DNA of 64,000 nt from Canna indica (Eukaryota > Streptophyta > Magnoliopsida > Zingiberales > Cannaceae): contig CP136890.1 of NCBI GenBank assembly GCA_034359265.1, positions 103,131,501 through 103,195,500 on the forward strand. The letters run 5' to 3'. The number at the start of each line of letters is the position of its first letter. The stretch's first letter is position 1. Made by a program: the position numbers and the translations under genes. This document shows, in pieces, positions 12,110-24,220 of the stretch. The notes beneath the pieces were generated by a model. That model saw only the letters and a list, made by a program, of their open reading frames with translations, searched no databases and had not been told where the DNA came from.

Positions 12110-14164
12110 ATGCGGTATCTTTACTTCGAGCCCAGGCGATTCGCGGCAACCAACAAGGCATGGAGCTCTCCGATCCATCACCGCGTCGTCCCTCTCCTCC
12201 AGAGCTGCTCCACGAAGCGGCAGCTCGCTCAAGTCCACGCTCACATGCTCCGCACTCGGCTCGCGGAGGACACCTTCGCCGTCAGTCGAATCATCGCGCT
12301 CCTCGCTTCCCCCTCTGCGCTCTTCGACATGGCCTACGCCCGTCGCGTGTTCGATCAGATTCCCCACCCCAATATATTCATCTGGAACACCATGATCAGG
12401 GGCTACACGAATGACCAAGCTCCCGGCGACGCGCTGGCGACCTTAAAATTGTTGCTTCATCGCGCGGGCTTCGCTCCCGATAGCCACACGTTTTCCGCCG
12501 TGACGAGGGCTTGTGCGCAGCTCGGCCGTCTGCGCACCGGAAGCGCGCTTCATGGGATGGCGACAAAATGTGGCTTTGATATGGACATGTTTGTGATGTC
12601 TGGATTTATCAGCTTCTACAACTGCTGCGGGCAGGTCGATGTCGCGAGGCAGATATTTGATAAAATGCCGCAAAGAGATGTGGTGTCGTGGACCTCGATG
12701 ATATCTGGCTATTTGCAGCAGAATCGACTCGATGAAGGTTTTAGGTTGTTTGGCGAAATGAGAAAGGCTGGTGTCGAGCCAAATAAGATCACCTTCATGA
12801 GCCTACTATCAGCGTGTGGGCAGTCGCAAGCTCTCGACAAAGGTTGTTGGCTTCACTCTCAGATTACGGAATACGGATGGGAGAACGACTTGGACGTCGG
12901 CAATTCGGTGGTGAGCATGTATGCAAAGTGTGGCAGTACAACGAGCGCCATTGATGCTTTCAAAAATATGCCTGCAACAAATACTGCAACGTGGAATGCG
13001 TTGATTGCTGGATTTGTTCATAGTGAACACTACAAAGAGGCCTTGAATATGTATCAGGAGATGAAAAGCAGCGATGCAAGGCCTGATGAAATAACCACTG
13101 CCGCTGCTTTGTCAGCTTGTGCTCAGTTGGGGGATTTGCAGCAGGGGAAACTCCTCCATGCTTTCGTTGAGGAGGATAACATGGCTGTCTGTGATACATT
13201 CCTCGGAAATGCCTTAATGAACATGTATGCCAAATGTGGTGATCTGGCCAGAGCTGAAGCCATCTTCCATGAATTGCCTGCCAGGGATGTATTCTCATGG
13301 ACAGCCATGATATCTGGTTATGTGCAAGGAAACCGCTGCAAGGAAGCATTGAGCCTGTTCGAAGTGATGAAACAATCTAATGTCAAGCCAAATGAAGTCA
13401 CCTTGGTTAGTCTGTTATCTGCTTGTTCGCAACTCGGGGCTCTCGATCAGGGCAGACGTGTTCATGCTTATATTAAGGAGAATGAAGTGACAGAGGATAT
13501 CTGTCTGCAAAATGCACTGGTTGATATGTACGCCAAGTGTGGCTGCACGGATGTTGCAATGCAAATATTTGATGGAATGCCCAGCAAAGATACTCACACA
13601 TGGAATGCAATGATCGGAGGTCTTGCAGCTAATGGACATGGAAGTGAAGCTATGAGCCTCTTCAATCAAATGCGTGAACTCGGGGGTGCAAAACCTGACA
13701 GTGTAACTTTCATGGTTGTCCTTTGTGCATGCTCCCGTTCTGGAATGGTGAAAGAGGGGCTTGCTTGTTTTGATTTGATGTCTGGATTGTATGGTATTGT
13801 TCCTGGAGTCGAACACTATGGGTGTTTAGTTGACTTGCTAAGCAGAGCTGGGTTCATAGAGGAAGCACTTGATCTCATAAAAAAAATGCCTGCGGCACCA
13901 AACTATCTTATCTGGGGTTGTCTTCTCGCGGCTTGCAGGATCCACGGGAAGATCGAACTAGCAGAGAAGATTGTGCAGAATATCGTCGAGCTCAAACCTG
14001 ATGACGAAGGGGCGCATGTGCTTATCTCCAACTTGTATGCTGAGGCTTGCAGGTGGGAAGAGGTGGGACAAGTCAGAGCTCTCATGGGAAGAGAGGGGAT
14101 CACTAAGTCCCCTGGGTGCAGTTCAATTGAATTGGGTGGAGTAGCTCAGGAATTCTTTTGTTAG
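12110..14164 (+). CDS. PLS-class pentatricopeptide repeat protein, E subgroup
   Basis: The intronless frame encodes 684 residues from the first ATG (MRYLYFEP). Plant PLS-class PPR proteins bind organellar RNA, usually for C-to-U editing or processing. Repeats run from about residue 50 to 600, with phrases such as VFDQIPHPNIFIWNTMIRGY, IFDKMPQRDVVSWTSMISGY, NALMNMYAKCGDLARAEAIF and VFSWTAMISGYVQGN. The C terminus has an E motif (IWGCLLAACRIHGKIELAEK, then GCSSIELGGV) but stops soon after and lacks the DYW deaminase. The N terminus is basic with few acidic residues, compatible with import into plastid or mitochondrion. Its 3' end faces the ECB2-like PPR gene. The target RNA cannot be predicted here. 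Confidence 0.9.
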   Translation: MRYLYFEPRRFAATNKAWSSPIHHRVVPLLQSCSTKRQLAQVHAHMLRTRLAEDTFAVSRIIALLASPSALFDMAYARRVFDQIPHPNIFIWNTMIRGYTNDQAPGDALATLKLLLHRAGFAPDSHTFSAVTRACAQLGRLRTGSALHGMATKCGFDMDMFVMSGFISFYNCCGQVDVARQIFDKMPQRDVVSWTSMISGYLQQNRLDEGFRLFGEMRKAGVEPNKITFMSLLSACGQSQALDKGCWLHSQITEYGWENDLDVGNSVVSMYAKCGSTTSAIDAFKNMPATNTATWNALIAGFVHSEHYKEALNMYQEMKSSDARPDEITTAAALSACAQLGDLQQGKLLHAFVEEDNMAVCDTFLGNALMNMYAKCGDLARAEAIFHELPARDVFSWTAMISGYVQGNRCKEALSLFEVMKQSNVKPNEVTLVSLLSACSQLGALDQGRRVHAYIKENEVTEDICLQNALVDMYAKCGCTDVAMQIFDGMPSKDTHTWNAMIGGLAANGHGSEAMSLFNQMRELGGAKPDSVTFMVVLCACSRSGMVKEGLACFDLMSGLYGIVPGVEHYGCLVDLLSRAGFIEEALDLIKKMPAAPNYLIWGCLLAACRIHGKIELAEKIVQNIVELKPDDEGAHVLISNLYAEACRWEEVGQVRALMGREGITKSPGCSSIELGGVAQEFFC

Positions 14165-14796
14165 AGATCGATCCTTTAGTTAAAATGAACTAGCCTGTTT
14201 GGTTCTGAATTCTGATAGCATCATTCTGCACTGAAAGCGGATTGCTGGGGAACCATGATGTTGTTCTTCCTGTAGAAAAAAAGAATCCTTGAACCAAATG
14301 GAAGATTTCTTTGATCAAAAAATTCCATTTACGCAAGGAGGAGAGGGTGTATGTTTCCTGCAACACTGGAATCTGACATTTTTTATGTAAAAATTGAACA
14401 GGTATGCTGTCAATATAATGCCTGTTTGAAATTTATTGGTTAATGCAATTGCAAATCGTCCACAAGAACTTGTTCTAGTTTGGAAACTCACTATCAATAA
14501 CATGCTTTAGTCGTATATTGCAACTGATAGAACATTTTGGTGTCTTATAACATATACATATATCTCATGGTAGCTAAATAGTGTTATCTCATGGTAGCAC
14601 ATATCAACTGATCAACATACCATGTACATACTGGAATTTCATGCTTACAAGGTTTTGGAAGGAGTACTCACTGAGACTGTCATTTCTACAGTAGAGAAAG
14701 GTCTCTACTGGACTTCAGCCAACATGTTCTTGAATTCCTCCGGTTGGAACCTCTGATTCCATCAATGAATGCAGGTGATCAGATGATCCTAACATC
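14165..14796. other. Convergent intergenic region between two PPR genes
   Basis: This region holds the facing 3' UTRs of the two PPR genes. No open frame of note was found. A short repeated phrase, atctcatggtagc, occurs twice near 14560-14600. Confidence 0.5.
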
Positions 14797-17418
14797 TTAT
14801 TTGGTGCTTCTACCCCAATAGCCTTCGTCTCCGCAAGAGCAGCTTCCATCTTTGAATTGGTGAAACTGTTCTGTGTCCCTGACTGTAATCTCACGGCGAA
14901 GGATTTTGGAGGTCGACTTCAGAAGGCTATGACAACTTTGACACATGAACAGGTTTTTTGTCACCCAAATCGGCATTCCAGGTGTGGTATTGATGAGCCC
15001 AAAAGCAACTGCTAATCTTTCACTATGTCCACAAAAGATATCAAATTTTGATGCTTCTATCTCATCTACGGATTCATCCTCAGGTGAAGTTAAACCTGCT
15101 GCATTTATCCTCTCATACAAGCCATTCAACACCGCATAGATCTCCTTTATCTGCGGATGCGACTCGTCGGAACTGAGAAATGCATGAACAGCCCCCTTCA
15201 CCTCCACCCAACTGCACCCCGGATCAACTTCTAGCCCCCTCTCTCTCATCACCTTCCTCACTCTTGCCAGCTGATCCCATCTTTTGTTATCAGCATACAA
15301 GTTACATAACAGCAAATAATACCCAACACTTGCATCATCCAATTCAAAGATTTGCTTGGCAGCAAGCTCACCAAGCTCAACCTGGTGGTGAATTCGGCAT
15401 CCGTTCAACAAGGCTCCCCAAATGGCAGGATCTGGTTCAAGAGGCATATCTTTTATGAACTGATGTGCTCGCTGGAGGTGCCCGGCGCGACCTAGAAGAT
15501 CCACCATGCAAGCATAGTGTTTCAGATTTGGAGTTATGGAGTACATTACTTCCATACTATCAAAATAGCCCCAACCTTGAGATACCATGCCCGACCTACT
15601 ACAAGCACACAAGAGGCCCACCATGGTAACCTCATCAGGATGTACACCAGCTTCTATCATCTGGTTGAATAGAGACACAGCAAGATCTCCGTGTCCCTTG
15701 CCGGCATAACCTGTCAGCATAATGTTCCATGACACAACATCCTTGTCTTCGTGTGCATTAAACTGCGTCCAAGCAGACTCGATCCTTCCACACTTGACAT
15801 ATAGATCCAGAAGAGCATTTGGCAAACACCCCTCAGATCCTAATCCACTTCTCAGAGCTTGAGCATGGATCTCCTTGCCACACATCAATGCACCTACTGC
15901 AGCACAAGCAGAGAGAGCAGCAATGAAGGTGATGGAGTTTGGCTGCACATCGACATGCATTTGGCGCAAGAAACTCAAGGCCTCAAAGCTCCTCCGGTTG
16001 ATCCTCAAACCTGAGATTATGGAACTCCAAGTGATCACATCCTTCTCCGGCATGCGCCGGAATACATCTAAAGCCTTGTCAATGCTCCTACACTTGGAAT
16101 ACATATCAAGAAGAGCATTTCCTACGTTGGTGCAGCGCGTGAGCCTAGTTTTTCTTGCTAGCTCATGGACTTTGGTACCGATATCTAAGCGTCCTAAAGA
16201 AGCACAAGATGAAAGAACACTGGAAACTGTGATCTCATCCGGCGTTACATTGTTCTCCTCCATTTGTTGGAACACTTCCACGGCCTTCTCAGGTGAGCCA
16301 TTTTTCTCATAAGCTGAGATCATGGAAGTCCAGGACACCACATCCTTGTGATCTAGGCGCAAGAAAATTTTTCCAGCTTCTCCCAAATCTCCAAAGGTGG
16401 AATACATCTGAATCAATGAGTTATGCACGGAAACATCTGCAAGAAAATTCATAGTGATTGCATATCCATGAATCTCCTTCCCAAACTTGGCGTCGCACAG
16501 TAAACCAGAAGCAGAGATGACGCTAGTCATTGTCATCACATCTGGCTCCAAAGAGAGATCCCTCATTGTCAAGAACAAGTCCAGCCCTTGAGCACACTCG
16601 TCATTTTCAAAATAGCCTGAAATCATTGCGTTCCAAGAGATACAGTCTCTCCTTGGCATACCATCGAACACTTCCCTGGCAGTAGCCGAGTCCCCGCACT
16701 TGGCGTACATGGTGATGAGGGCATTCATAACATCAATTTCGGAGCTTAATCCGAATCTGAACACATGCGCATGGACCTCCCGTCCTCGAATCAAGTCCCG
16801 GACACCGCCGCAAGACCTCAGAACGCAGGGAAATGTGTACAAATCCGGTCGGGTCCCGGACCAAAGCATCCGCTGGTACAAGTCCAAGGCCTCATCCAAA
16901 AACCCAGACTTGGCGTAGCCCCCTATCAACACATTCCAGGAGAAGACGTCCCTCTCCATCATCTTCCCGAACACCGACCACGCGTCGAGGAGGTCGCCGA
17001 ACCTCACGAACATGCTCAGGAGTGCGTTCCCGAGACGAACGCTCAGGCTGATGACAGAAGAGGAGATGCGGGAGTAGACGCGGGAGCCTTCGTCGACCGC
17101 GCGTTTCCACTCGCAGAGGCGGATGAGGGCGATGTAGGCGTCGTCGTCGAGGCGTCGGCCCTCGGCGGAGAGGAGGATGCGAAGGGCGCCTTCCAAGTCG
17201 CCATGGATGCAGAGGCGGCGGATGTCGGCGTCGGGGTCGGCGGGGGCGGGGCTGAGAGCGGAGAGGTGGGGCGAGTTGTGGACGGAGAGGTGGGCGTTTG
17301 GGGGGCCGGCGGAGTGGAGGTTGAGGTGTTTTGGTCGCTCGGGGGTGCAGGTGAAGCGGTGGCGGAGGAGATCGGAGAAGGGCGGGGAATTGGGTGGAGT
17401 GCTAGCAGAAATTGCCAT
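14797..17418 (-). CDS. ECB2: DYW-class PPR protein, ECB2/VAC1 (At1g15510)-like chloroplast RNA editing factor
   Basis: The intronless frame encodes 873 residues, close to the length of Arabidopsis ECB2/VAC1, which is needed for editing of chloroplast transcripts such as accD and ndhF and for early chloroplast biogenesis. The N-terminal ~60 residues are rich in Ser, Pro, Thr and His, like a transit peptide. PLS repeats extend from about residue 90 to 660, for example VFDGMPRRDCISWNAMISGY and IFLRLDHKDVVSWTSMISAY. E motifs follow (IWGALLNGCRIHHQVELGEL, GCSWVEVKGAVHAFLSSDES). The DYW deaminase-like domain has the HxE site in FCGHSERLAVAFGLI and zinc-binding CQSCH and SCSC. The protein ends EGYWGRSTK, so the terminal tripeptide is GYW plus a short tail. 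The match to ECB2 rests on overall family likeness, length and ending. Confidence 0.85.
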   Translation of the reverse strand: MAISASTPPNSPPFSDLLRHRFTCTPERPKHLNLHSAGPPNAHLSVHNSPHLSALSPAPADPDADIRRLCIHGDLEGALRILLSAEGRRLDDDAYIALIRLCEWKRAVDEGSRVYSRISSSVISLSVRLGNALLSMFVRFGDLLDAWSVFGKMMERDVFSWNVLIGGYAKSGFLDEALDLYQRMLWSGTRPDLYTFPCVLRSCGGVRDLIRGREVHAHVFRFGLSSEIDVMNALITMYAKCGDSATAREVFDGMPRRDCISWNAMISGYFENDECAQGLDLFLTMRDLSLEPDVMTMTSVISASGLLCDAKFGKEIHGYAITMNFLADVSVHNSLIQMYSTFGDLGEAGKIFLRLDHKDVVSWTSMISAYEKNGSPEKAVEVFQQMEENNVTPDEITVSSVLSSCASLGRLDIGTKVHELARKTRLTRCTNVGNALLDMYSKCRSIDKALDVFRRMPEKDVITWSSIISGLRINRRSFEALSFLRQMHVDVQPNSITFIAALSACAAVGALMCGKEIHAQALRSGLGSEGCLPNALLDLYVKCGRIESAWTQFNAHEDKDVVSWNIMLTGYAGKGHGDLAVSLFNQMIEAGVHPDEVTMVGLLCACSRSGMVSQGWGYFDSMEVMYSITPNLKHYACMVDLLGRAGHLQRAHQFIKDMPLEPDPAIWGALLNGCRIHHQVELGELAAKQIFELDDASVGYYLLLCNLYADNKRWDQLARVRKVMRERGLEVDPGCSWVEVKGAVHAFLSSDESHPQIKEIYAVLNGLYERINAAGLTSPEDESVDEIEASKFDIFCGHSERLAVAFGLINTTPGMPIWVTKNLFMCQSCHSLLKSTSKILRREITVRDTEQFHQFKDGSCSCGDEGYWGRSTK

Positions 17419-19377
17419 GTGTGGAGAGAGCGGAGGATGACATCGTTGTTGGTAAGGGGGAAGGTTTTAGGGGCAATAGGGTTTTAAATCACGCCGAGTG
17501 ACGTGGAGAATTCCAGTTGGCTCTATAAACTTTTATCCACTACTTCAGTAAACGACTGAAATCCTTTATTCAAAATATTAAACATATTTTTTAATAAAGT
17601 ACTATTATTAATGAAATTTAAACATTGTCAATGAATTCCACCAGAGCTGCACTCCACGTCGTGTAATCTCTGACGAACCATCGCCTTCTTTTGGATGAGC
17701 CAAATGTGATTTTTTATTTTTCGTGGTAGACCAAATATCCAAAAAATAATCAGCTTATTTCTTATATGCACAGTTAAATATGAAAATTATATTGTCTTTT
17801 TGCACGAGGAAACATTTCGCCATTGCAACTTCTATAAGAAAACAAGTGATATTAGAATGAATGCTAAAGCCAATAAGATGGAGAAGGAAACATGAATTCA
17901 AGGCAAACCAAACAGCAAAATTAATTTCCATTGAGAAATGAATAAGCAAACTAAATTGATAACCCTAACCTGGTTTATTTCAACTAAATTAATCAATTTC
18001 TATGTTTATAATTCAAACCATTCCCAAACAAATGTAACAAGATTTCCATGTTTAAAAGAAAATATCATGTGCATATATAGTAAATTTACAGAAACAACCA
18101 AAAGAATTTAAGAGAATACCATACTTCAATTCTTTTCAGTAAGATTTCGCTATTAAAAATCACACCAAACCACCAAATTATAATTTTAACTCTTCCAAAG
18201 CAAATCAAATTCAGGTTTTAAACAAACAAACAAAAAGATCCAAAAAAAATTCAGTACAAAACATATCAAAATTTTGGTGAAACTTAACAATATTCGCATC
18301 ATGATTCATGCAGGAAAACAATAGGATAACAATTTGTAATAAATCAAATTCAAACTACACAATTATCTGATCCATTTTGTCATCGTACAGTTCGGCACAA
18401 ATCTTTCACATGATTTCACGAACATTGCTTGCCTCCGTGGCAATAGTTCCCAAGACATTTGACTCAAATAATCATAAATGGGAACTCAAACAACTGAACT
18501 GCGGTCAGGTCCAGTTTGACACAGTTCCCAACGCATAAACCTCTCACACAATATATAACAGACGCTATACAGCCAACAACATTTGCCCCACTGGGGGGAA
18601 AGAATTATAAATCTAATTACAAACCTGTTGAAGGGATCAAATAGTTCAAGAATACCCTTCCAGCATAATATACACAAAGCCACTTGGTGCGGATGTTCTC
18701 CTGTTAGCATTATCAAAAAGACATGAATTAAGGAATGCAAATCAAACTAATTAAAAAGAGAATGCATCTGCTGAGAATCGAAATACAAGCTCCTGGTCTA
18801 CATCTTGATCAATCTCCAGGTTAAACAACCAAAATTTGAGAAAATAAACTCTAGCTTCCCTAAGCCTTCGACCGATTCAAATTCTACAAGATATGAGAAA
18901 GGCTTATGGAATTATGAATATATATTTTGATTAGAGTCTACAAGTATTCTGCCTGATTCAGATTACAAGAAGGCTTATGGAATAGTGGAATAGATATTTG
19001 ATTAGAGGTTACAAAGTTACAAATATTCTAGTATGCCAAGCTCTTGCCATCTCTCGGCCAGGACTCACAAGTAGGTCTTATGGTTGGCATGATCAACGGT
19101 CAAGTTAGCAAAGATTAAATGACATACAAAGTCCTTCACAAAATAAGTGATCCAGAAGGTTTCTTGTCTAAGGTAATATAAATACTGGGCGACTTTCAAG
19201 ACTGATTAGACAACAGGGTCATAGTCTAATGCATCTCTTATAGAATGATCTGTTGATGGGCAGGCATAAAGCTGTCACTGCGAAGGTAGTCAAATGGTTT
19301 TTGGTGTTTCTACAAGTTCCATATGTCCAGCCAAATAATTGTAAGAGTTGCAAATATCAAAAAAAATTGGCAGGTTA
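17419..19377. other. Intergenic spacer
   Basis: The region carries the upstream sequence of the ECB2-like gene and the 3' flank of the thrombospondin-motif gene. The latter's 3' UTR probably extends some hundreds of bases, but its end could not be placed. The sequence is AT-rich and has no convincing gene. Confidence 0.5.
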
Positions 19378-22300
19378 TTACCTCTTGTAATAGATATAGC
19401 CAGCAAAGCCTACCCCACCAATGGCCACAAGCCCGATAAGAACAAGCAAAGCAATTAACCACCCAGAAATCCCACTTGATTTGTCAGTTGAATCACTGGA
19501 GTTCAAATCTCCACAGCTTTGCAGGTTACAAGGCTCCTGCCTAACAGGCTGCAAACAATTAAGTGAAAGAACAAAGTTAGAATTGTATTAGGCACCGATT
19601 TAATAATAATTATACATGATGCTTTAAGAAACTAGTGGTCAATCTCCACAGCTTCAGGCTTCAGGTCAAAAGTTACCAAGAGAAAAAGCTTTTGGCTGCT
19701 TAATAGCGGAATTCTTGCCCACAATACAGAAAACATAGAGCTTTCAGCTAATCAAAATCATTACTAGTTCAATTTATACAGCAAGAGAGCAGTGAATGTG
19801 CCTCTTATTTTCTGAATCAATTTATCAATTCCTTACTTGCGAGGATAGTTTGAAGATGAACCAAAATGAGTACATCAGATCAATAATTTGAGTTATACCA
19901 TGTGTAGAATATAATTTTCCCCTTGTACGCATAGGCAGACCTATGAAGGAGCCAAATTTTTTAAAAGATATCATATATACATATTTGTTTAACGAATGAT
20001 ATTAAATATAATAAAAAGAGTTTGCACCCATGACCCACCTATTCTATTATCTTACTTATGTCTTCAATCTTCTCACCAAACTTCAACTACATTGTGACAT
20101 TTTATCTCCTTTTTCTTGACTCGGCTTTCTGTGTTGTGCGGGTCACAACCAATCCACATGATGCAACATGTTGTTACAGTGCGCATAGCGCATGAGCTCT
20201 ATTGCAATCTCAATTTCATGCAAAATAGGATTTGCAATTATAAATAACGAGCAATACCACCTACAAGTTGTGTGGCGTCCCCGACCAACTTGTAGTTGGC
20301 TCATCGTGCAAACACCACGTGCTATCGTATGACCCACTGCATACAATCATCTTTTCTTTTTGCAACTTTCATTGCTACCTTTTATTGAAATTAAATAATT
20401 GGATACTTGATGTATTATTGATGTTCGTTATGAATTAGAATTTAGAAATATGAATTAATTTTTTGTTAATATTGATAATAATGCTGTTATTGTGTAGTGT
20501 TTTCAAAATGTAAAAAAGTAGAATAGAAATTTTATAATCATCGTAAATTATAATTTAGTTTGATGACTTTTTAATGAAAAAATTAGTAATTTTTTTAATT
20601 AAAGACTTGAAAAAATATTTGTTAGACATTTTATTATGTCTTAAGTTGGGCCCTAGCAAACTAGTTAACTCTATTTTTTGTTTGAGAAGGGTTTCGTGTA
20701 GATGAGTGGAAAGAATACAGGCTTAATTAGTATTTACATAACATGCGACAAATCATTATATTTGTGATTTATCCAACAAGTACATTAATACTTTGCTTTT
20801 GATAAATACAATATATATGATGTTAATATAATGTATATAAATGTTATTTAATAATTTTAGAGTTCAAGCATTTATATATTTTGATAAAAATTACCATCAA
20901 AGATGTTATTGGCTCACCATTTCTTGATATGCACACCTACTATCATCCACTGGATAGTGTTTGATTGATGAGTCATCAATACTTCCATAACAGCCAACAT
21001 CTCTATATCGAACTCCACCGTCACAAGGCGAAGAGCACTTCATCCATGGCCCAGCAACCCACTTAAAAACTTCTGAAACTTGTAGATGCATTAGGCTTCA
21101 TCTTTAAAATGATTAAACCCGCCTCCGTTATTATTAATTTATCATTCATGAAAAAGTAGTGTACACCTTAATAGATGGAGAAATGGAGTGCTATTGAATA
21201 ACAAAATAAAATAATGCACAAAATTTAATTAAGAACAAATCAAAATTGGAATTCTTATTTGTTAGATACTGATAGCTACCTCGTGGTTTTACTTGTGCAG
21301 CCAGCTCAGCACCAGTTCTACAGAAACCCAATTTAGTAGTCTTGTCAATGAGGTATGGATCTGAACAGTCAGTGCAACAGACATACTCAACACCGAAATC
21401 TAACTTGTTTTCGCATCTACTGCACCTGTTTGTTACCCTTGGGCTTTCTGCTCAGAAAACAAAGAAACTTCATCGTCATAGTATTGTTCCTCACCCGAGT
21501 CTGGCTACCCTAGGGTCATGGATCAACTATTGTCTATAGTTAAATAAAATTCTGCATATATAATAATTTATTTTTAACATTTCTGCAAAAGAGGAAATTA
21601 AGGTCATTTTACAAATTCGCTTTCAAGTTTCAATTATGCATCAATGTATTGATCCACAACTAAAACATGCTAAACCAACATAAAAATTACTTCAACTTAT
21701 GAAGAGAGCACAGTGAACACTGATACCTGGTTTACAACAATGAAAATGTGTATGGAAGGGAAGGCAAGGTGGATAACTTGACTCTCCACAGATACCATTG
21801 CAGTTCTCTGATTGATCAGCTACCACAAGTCCTGCACCACATCCACCAAGCCATTTGCTTTGACAAGATTCAGTCCAGAAGCACCCTGCAATTCAAATTA
21901 GAGCCAACAAGGAAACAGAAAATACTTCTTATGCCCTCGATATAGTCGAACAAGTCAACAAGCATAATGGCCAAATTGCCAAAATGAGCATCATATATGA
22001 GAAGATTAAGTATTGAAGCAAAAAAGATCAGGCCCAAGTTACTAGCCCATAATTATGGAGAAATAGAATTACAGACCAGGTAACCACCTAAGAAGACTTC
22101 AGTTTGACAGAACGCATTATGAAGTTATCGTTCTAGCAGTCTGTATCGGGAAGTCAGGTTAGTCGTAGAGGAACATCAGGCACCATCATTCTATGACATG
22201 CTTTGGTTGTTCCAACATCCACCAGCCCCAGGCCCCCAACCATATACATAACTTATTATTTGCAGTTTAAGTTTTATAACAACGTAAAAGGAAAGCTAAT

Positions 22301-22736
22301 AAACCCCCAACTAGTAGCAATCTAAGAAAAAAAAGAGTTGTTCCAATCAAAGCTCAAAAATGTTTCAAATCATGACGAACGCTAGAACCAAAGTTCAAAC
22401 AAATCGGAAATTACAAGCTACCTTAACATCTGGGGCAGAAAACAAAACACAGATGCTCAATATCATTAGGACGGATCTTGTAACAGCTAATAATTAACAA
22501 TCAGATGAGCAGAAGAAGAAAAAATCGCTACAATGAGAACCCTAGACTCGAAGTCATACTAAAGAGAACGAATCGAAGCAAAGAATGGAGGAATGGCAGC
22601 AGAAGCACCACAAGAACGAGAAGGTGGATTTGGGTTTCGACGTGTTACCGTAGGAAGAGAGATCGTCCGAGACAGCTGGTGTGAGGTGAGAGATTAGGAG
22701 GAGGAAAGGAGGGAGGAGGAGCTGAGAAGGCAGCAT
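19378..22736 (-). CDS. Secreted, membrane-anchored protein with a thrombospondin type-1 motif
   Basis: Five exons (22736-22649, 21885-21727, 21447-21280, 21072-20918 and 19548-19378) join in phase to encode 246 residues. Residues 1-22 form a signal peptide (MLPSQLLLPPFLLLISHLTP). The ectodomain is very cysteine-rich, with pairs such as CFWTESCQSKWLGGCGAG and YVCCTDCSDPYL. A thrombospondin type-1 signature, WVAGPWMKCSSPCDGGVRYR, lies near residues 141-160, continuing to a PCNLQSC cysteine pair. A single transmembrane helix (WLIALLVLIGLVAIGGVGFAGY) near the end leaves a tiny YYKR cytosolic tail, predicting type I topology at the cell surface or an endomembrane. Function is unknown. Intron 4 is about 1.4 kb. 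The gene model is mine, built from splice signals. Confidence 0.82.
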
Positions 22737-24220
22737 CTCCCCGCCTCCGGCTCGGTCCAATGTCGCCTCTCGTCTCTGACCGATGCGCCACCGCCCACCG
22801 ACTCCTTCCAATTCTTTTTTCTTTTATCCCGCGTGTAAGGGCGTGATCGGCTGTCTAACTCAAGACAGAGGAAAATGAAAAGTTAGAGACACATCTTCTC
22901 TCTTGAATATTGTATTGTGACCACTCGCAGTTTTCCTGCACCCTGTCCTTTGGCATCTTTCAGGTTACGCGTGCTCAGCACGTGACAATTTCCTTTGGGG
23001 GGGGGGGGGAGGGGAGTTGTGGCATCTTTCAGGTTACGCGTGCTCAGCACGTGACAATTTCCTTTTGGGGGGGGGGGGGAGAGGGGAGTTGTGGTAGAGA
23101 TGAGCAAAATCCAAACTAACCTGAAAATCCAAAAAAAAACAATAAGAAAATCAATTTGGGTTTGGTTATTCGATAAGTCGGGTCAAGTCGGATGAAAACC
23201 TTGATATACCCGACCCGACTCAAATTTTAAGTGAAATTCTCATTCCTCAAACTTTACTTTTTGAATTCGTTCACTCGAAATCCTCAGATATTATTTGGTT
23301 AACGAAAACTATTTTCTGATTTGATTTTAGTTTTTTGAAAACGCGTTTGGTTAATGAAAATATCAGTTTTAGTTAGTTGAAATCAGTGAATATTTATTTG
23401 GTTATAAAAATAATATTATTTTTCCTTGAACATTTTTAGTAGTAATTAAATGTTTAGTTAGTTTATAAAATTAAATATTTTTTTAATATGGTTATAAAAT
23501 ATTTATATGATTTAATTAATTAGGTTATTGGTAATTTAAGATTTTTTTTCAATTAGATATAAAAATTAATTAATAATTATTATAATTTTTTTTAAAAAAT
23601 AAGTCCAATGGGCTAAAATTAGTTTTGATTAAATTATAAATAGATCAAGTCAATTAGATATAAATAGATCAAATCAATAAATCAACTTTTAAAAAATTGA
23701 GTTATTTAAAATTTGAGTTTAAGTCAATTAGATATAAATTAGCTTAATTAATTTGTAAATTTAATATAATAGTTTGAGTTGAAAATAATGATTTTTATTT
23801 TTATTTTTAAAAATTAGATAAATTTTGATTTATTTTTAAATTAATTAATTTTATAAAAAATATATTTATAATTACAAAGTTGCCACTGTATTTTGATAAC
23901 GAAATTGACAATCTCGAAATCATAGAAAATAACATTCTGTTATTTTCATTTTTATTAAAAAAATTGATTTCGTTTTTATTCTGATTTCGATTCAGTTTCG
24001 TGAAAACGCTGAATCAAACACATTTTCGTAAGCAAATTAAAATCATGAAAATATACTTAATTTCGCTAACTAAATAGACCCTCAAACTCCTACTGCTCGA
24101 AACTCCCAAATCCTCAAACACCTGCTGCTCAAAACCCTCAAACCACTTGTGTCAAAGTGTTGGGTTCCTTGCCTAGTCACATCCTCCGTCACTAACACTG
24201 CCTGAGCTCCTCGCCTCCTC
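22737..24220. other. Intergenic: upstream region of the TSP-motif gene
   Basis: The proximal 350 bp hold a tandem duplication with long G-runs (see the repeat entry). Beyond about 23130 the sequence is AT-rich, with imperfect recurrences of tcaattagatataaat and tagatcaa near 23640-23760. It looks like decayed repeat DNA, and no gene was recognised. Confidence 0.5.
22952..23093. repeat. Two-copy tandem repeat (69-71 bp) with G-runs
   Basis: Two nearly identical units begin at 22952 and 23021. Each starts ggcatctttcaggttacg, contains the palindromic core cgtgctcagcacg followed by tgacaatttcc, and ends in a run of twelve or more G before aggggagttgt. It lies 0.2-0.35 kb upstream of the TSP-motif gene start, so it could affect that promoter; this is inference. 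Confidence 0.9.
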
